Below, piece by piece: positions 63,591-64,000 of a stretch of DNA of 64,000 bases. The notes under the pieces were generated by a model, which did not search any database, was not told the origin of the DNA, and saw only the letters and a list, made by a program, of their open reading frames with translations. Within the stretch, counting starts at the first letter, position 1; every line of letters starts with the position of its first letter. The position numbers were made by a program, and so were the translations under genes. Origin of the DNA: Tricholoma matsutake (lineage: Eukaryota > Basidiomycota > Agaricomycetes > Agaricales > Tricholomataceae); contig AP026539.1 of the NCBI GenBank assembly GCA_026075535.2, positions 3,782,001-3,846,000 on the forward strand. The letters are read 5' to 3'.

Positions 63591-64000
63591 TTTTGCAGGG
63601 TGGTTTTATATTGTTGTAATCATTTCACATACATTGGAATATCTTTCATGGTCCAAATGTAAATAATGATTATCCAATATATAATTCCATAGGTAAGCCT
63701 CTCTCCATTATCTCAAATCATCCTGTATAGCTGCCCAAATACTAGCCACTCTTGTTTGACTCTCCAACATGTTTCGATATCCTGCCATTATAGCAGGTAG
63801 GAGTTCCCTTGGAAGTATAGGATGGTGTTGCCTGGTGGTTTCATCACCAGTGATGTTCTAAGATGATCACAATGAGCATTGTCCAGTTACATTTAAAATT
63901 AAATCCAAGATGAAGAGGATCACTCACAAATTCTCTATGTGCCTGAAGTGCTTGCTCCAGACTCATACCCCACTGGTTGTTCAAAGATATTGAGAACCAG
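63591..64000. other. No recognisable feature
   Basis: AT-rich sequence after the fold-back array up to the window end. I see no coding signal or shared repeat. Confidence 0.35.

Overview
The window looks like repeat-rich, probably heterochromatic DNA of a filamentous basidiomycete, most likely an Agaricomycete. The reasons are short spliceosomal introns (about 45-65 nt, GT...CTAAC/CTGAC...AG), Ty3/Gypsy elements with and without a chromodomain, a DIRS-like tyrosine-recombinase retroelement, a Helitron with a fungal-type N-terminal domain and a C-terminal cysteine-peptidase domain, a KDZ transposase, a PIF/Harbinger pair, and several hypothetical proteins of a kind I associate with mushroom genomes. 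I see no clear single-copy housekeeping gene. Almost everything is transposable element, nested several layers deep and mostly decayed. The species cannot be named from the sequence.

Region 1, 1-12.6 kb. A minus-strand tyrosine-recombinase retroelement (1.7-7.3 kb) and a plus-strand gag remnant (9.05-10.48 kb) are interrupted by four related non-autonomous elements (3295-5159, 5540-7038, 7428-8999, 10481-12621). Each has imperfect inverted ends of the type CAGTACTTTACACTCC and an 8-bp target duplication. Their interiors are built from recurring parts: outward-facing tRNA-like segments, palindromes whose arms change together between copies, intron-like segments next to one class of palindrome, and GC-rich hairpins followed by T runs. 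This is the most unusual material in the window. More of these parts occur at 1-900 and 22.3-25 kb.

Region 2, 12.6-39 kb. This is a nested LTR-retrotransposon block. The 3' part of a chromovirus (integrase, chromodomain, antisense accessory gene, LTR) lies at 12.6-16.6 kb on the minus strand, and a protease/RT part of a chromovirus lies at 37.1-39.0 kb, also minus; they may be one copy split by later insertions. Between them lie a decayed hypothetical gene (17.06-18.27 kb), a full-length 14.3-kb Gypsy-type element with two 915-bp LTRs (18400-32677), and a 2-kb hAT-type element (33639-35633). A 4.7-kb inverted-repeat element (20581-25261) sits inside the gag of the Gypsy element, and a 444-bp fold-back element sits inside that. 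Both retroelement lineages carry a coiled-coil/Cys-cluster gene antisense to pol, between integrase and the 3' LTR. Many stops in the pol genes are TGA where Arg (CGA) would be expected, which points to C-to-T change at CpG.

Region 3, 39-54.1 kb. A minus-strand Helitron with most of its helicase missing, plus a cluster of minus-strand hypothetical genes (44.5-51.4 kb), is bracketed by inverted copies of a roughly 120-bp sequence at 39.92 and 52.94-54.09 kb. The right copy is split by a 1-kb insert carrying a small two-exon PHD-finger gene.

Region 4, 54-64 kb. Arrays of a GGGTCATTTTGT-type minisatellite lie at both ends (55.35 and 63.0-63.6 kb). Between them are a minus-strand multi-exon hypothetical gene, an apparently intact three-exon Myb/SANT gene of Harbinger type (58923-60315), a truncated Harbinger nuclease on the opposite strand, and the C-terminal two thirds of a KDZ transposase.
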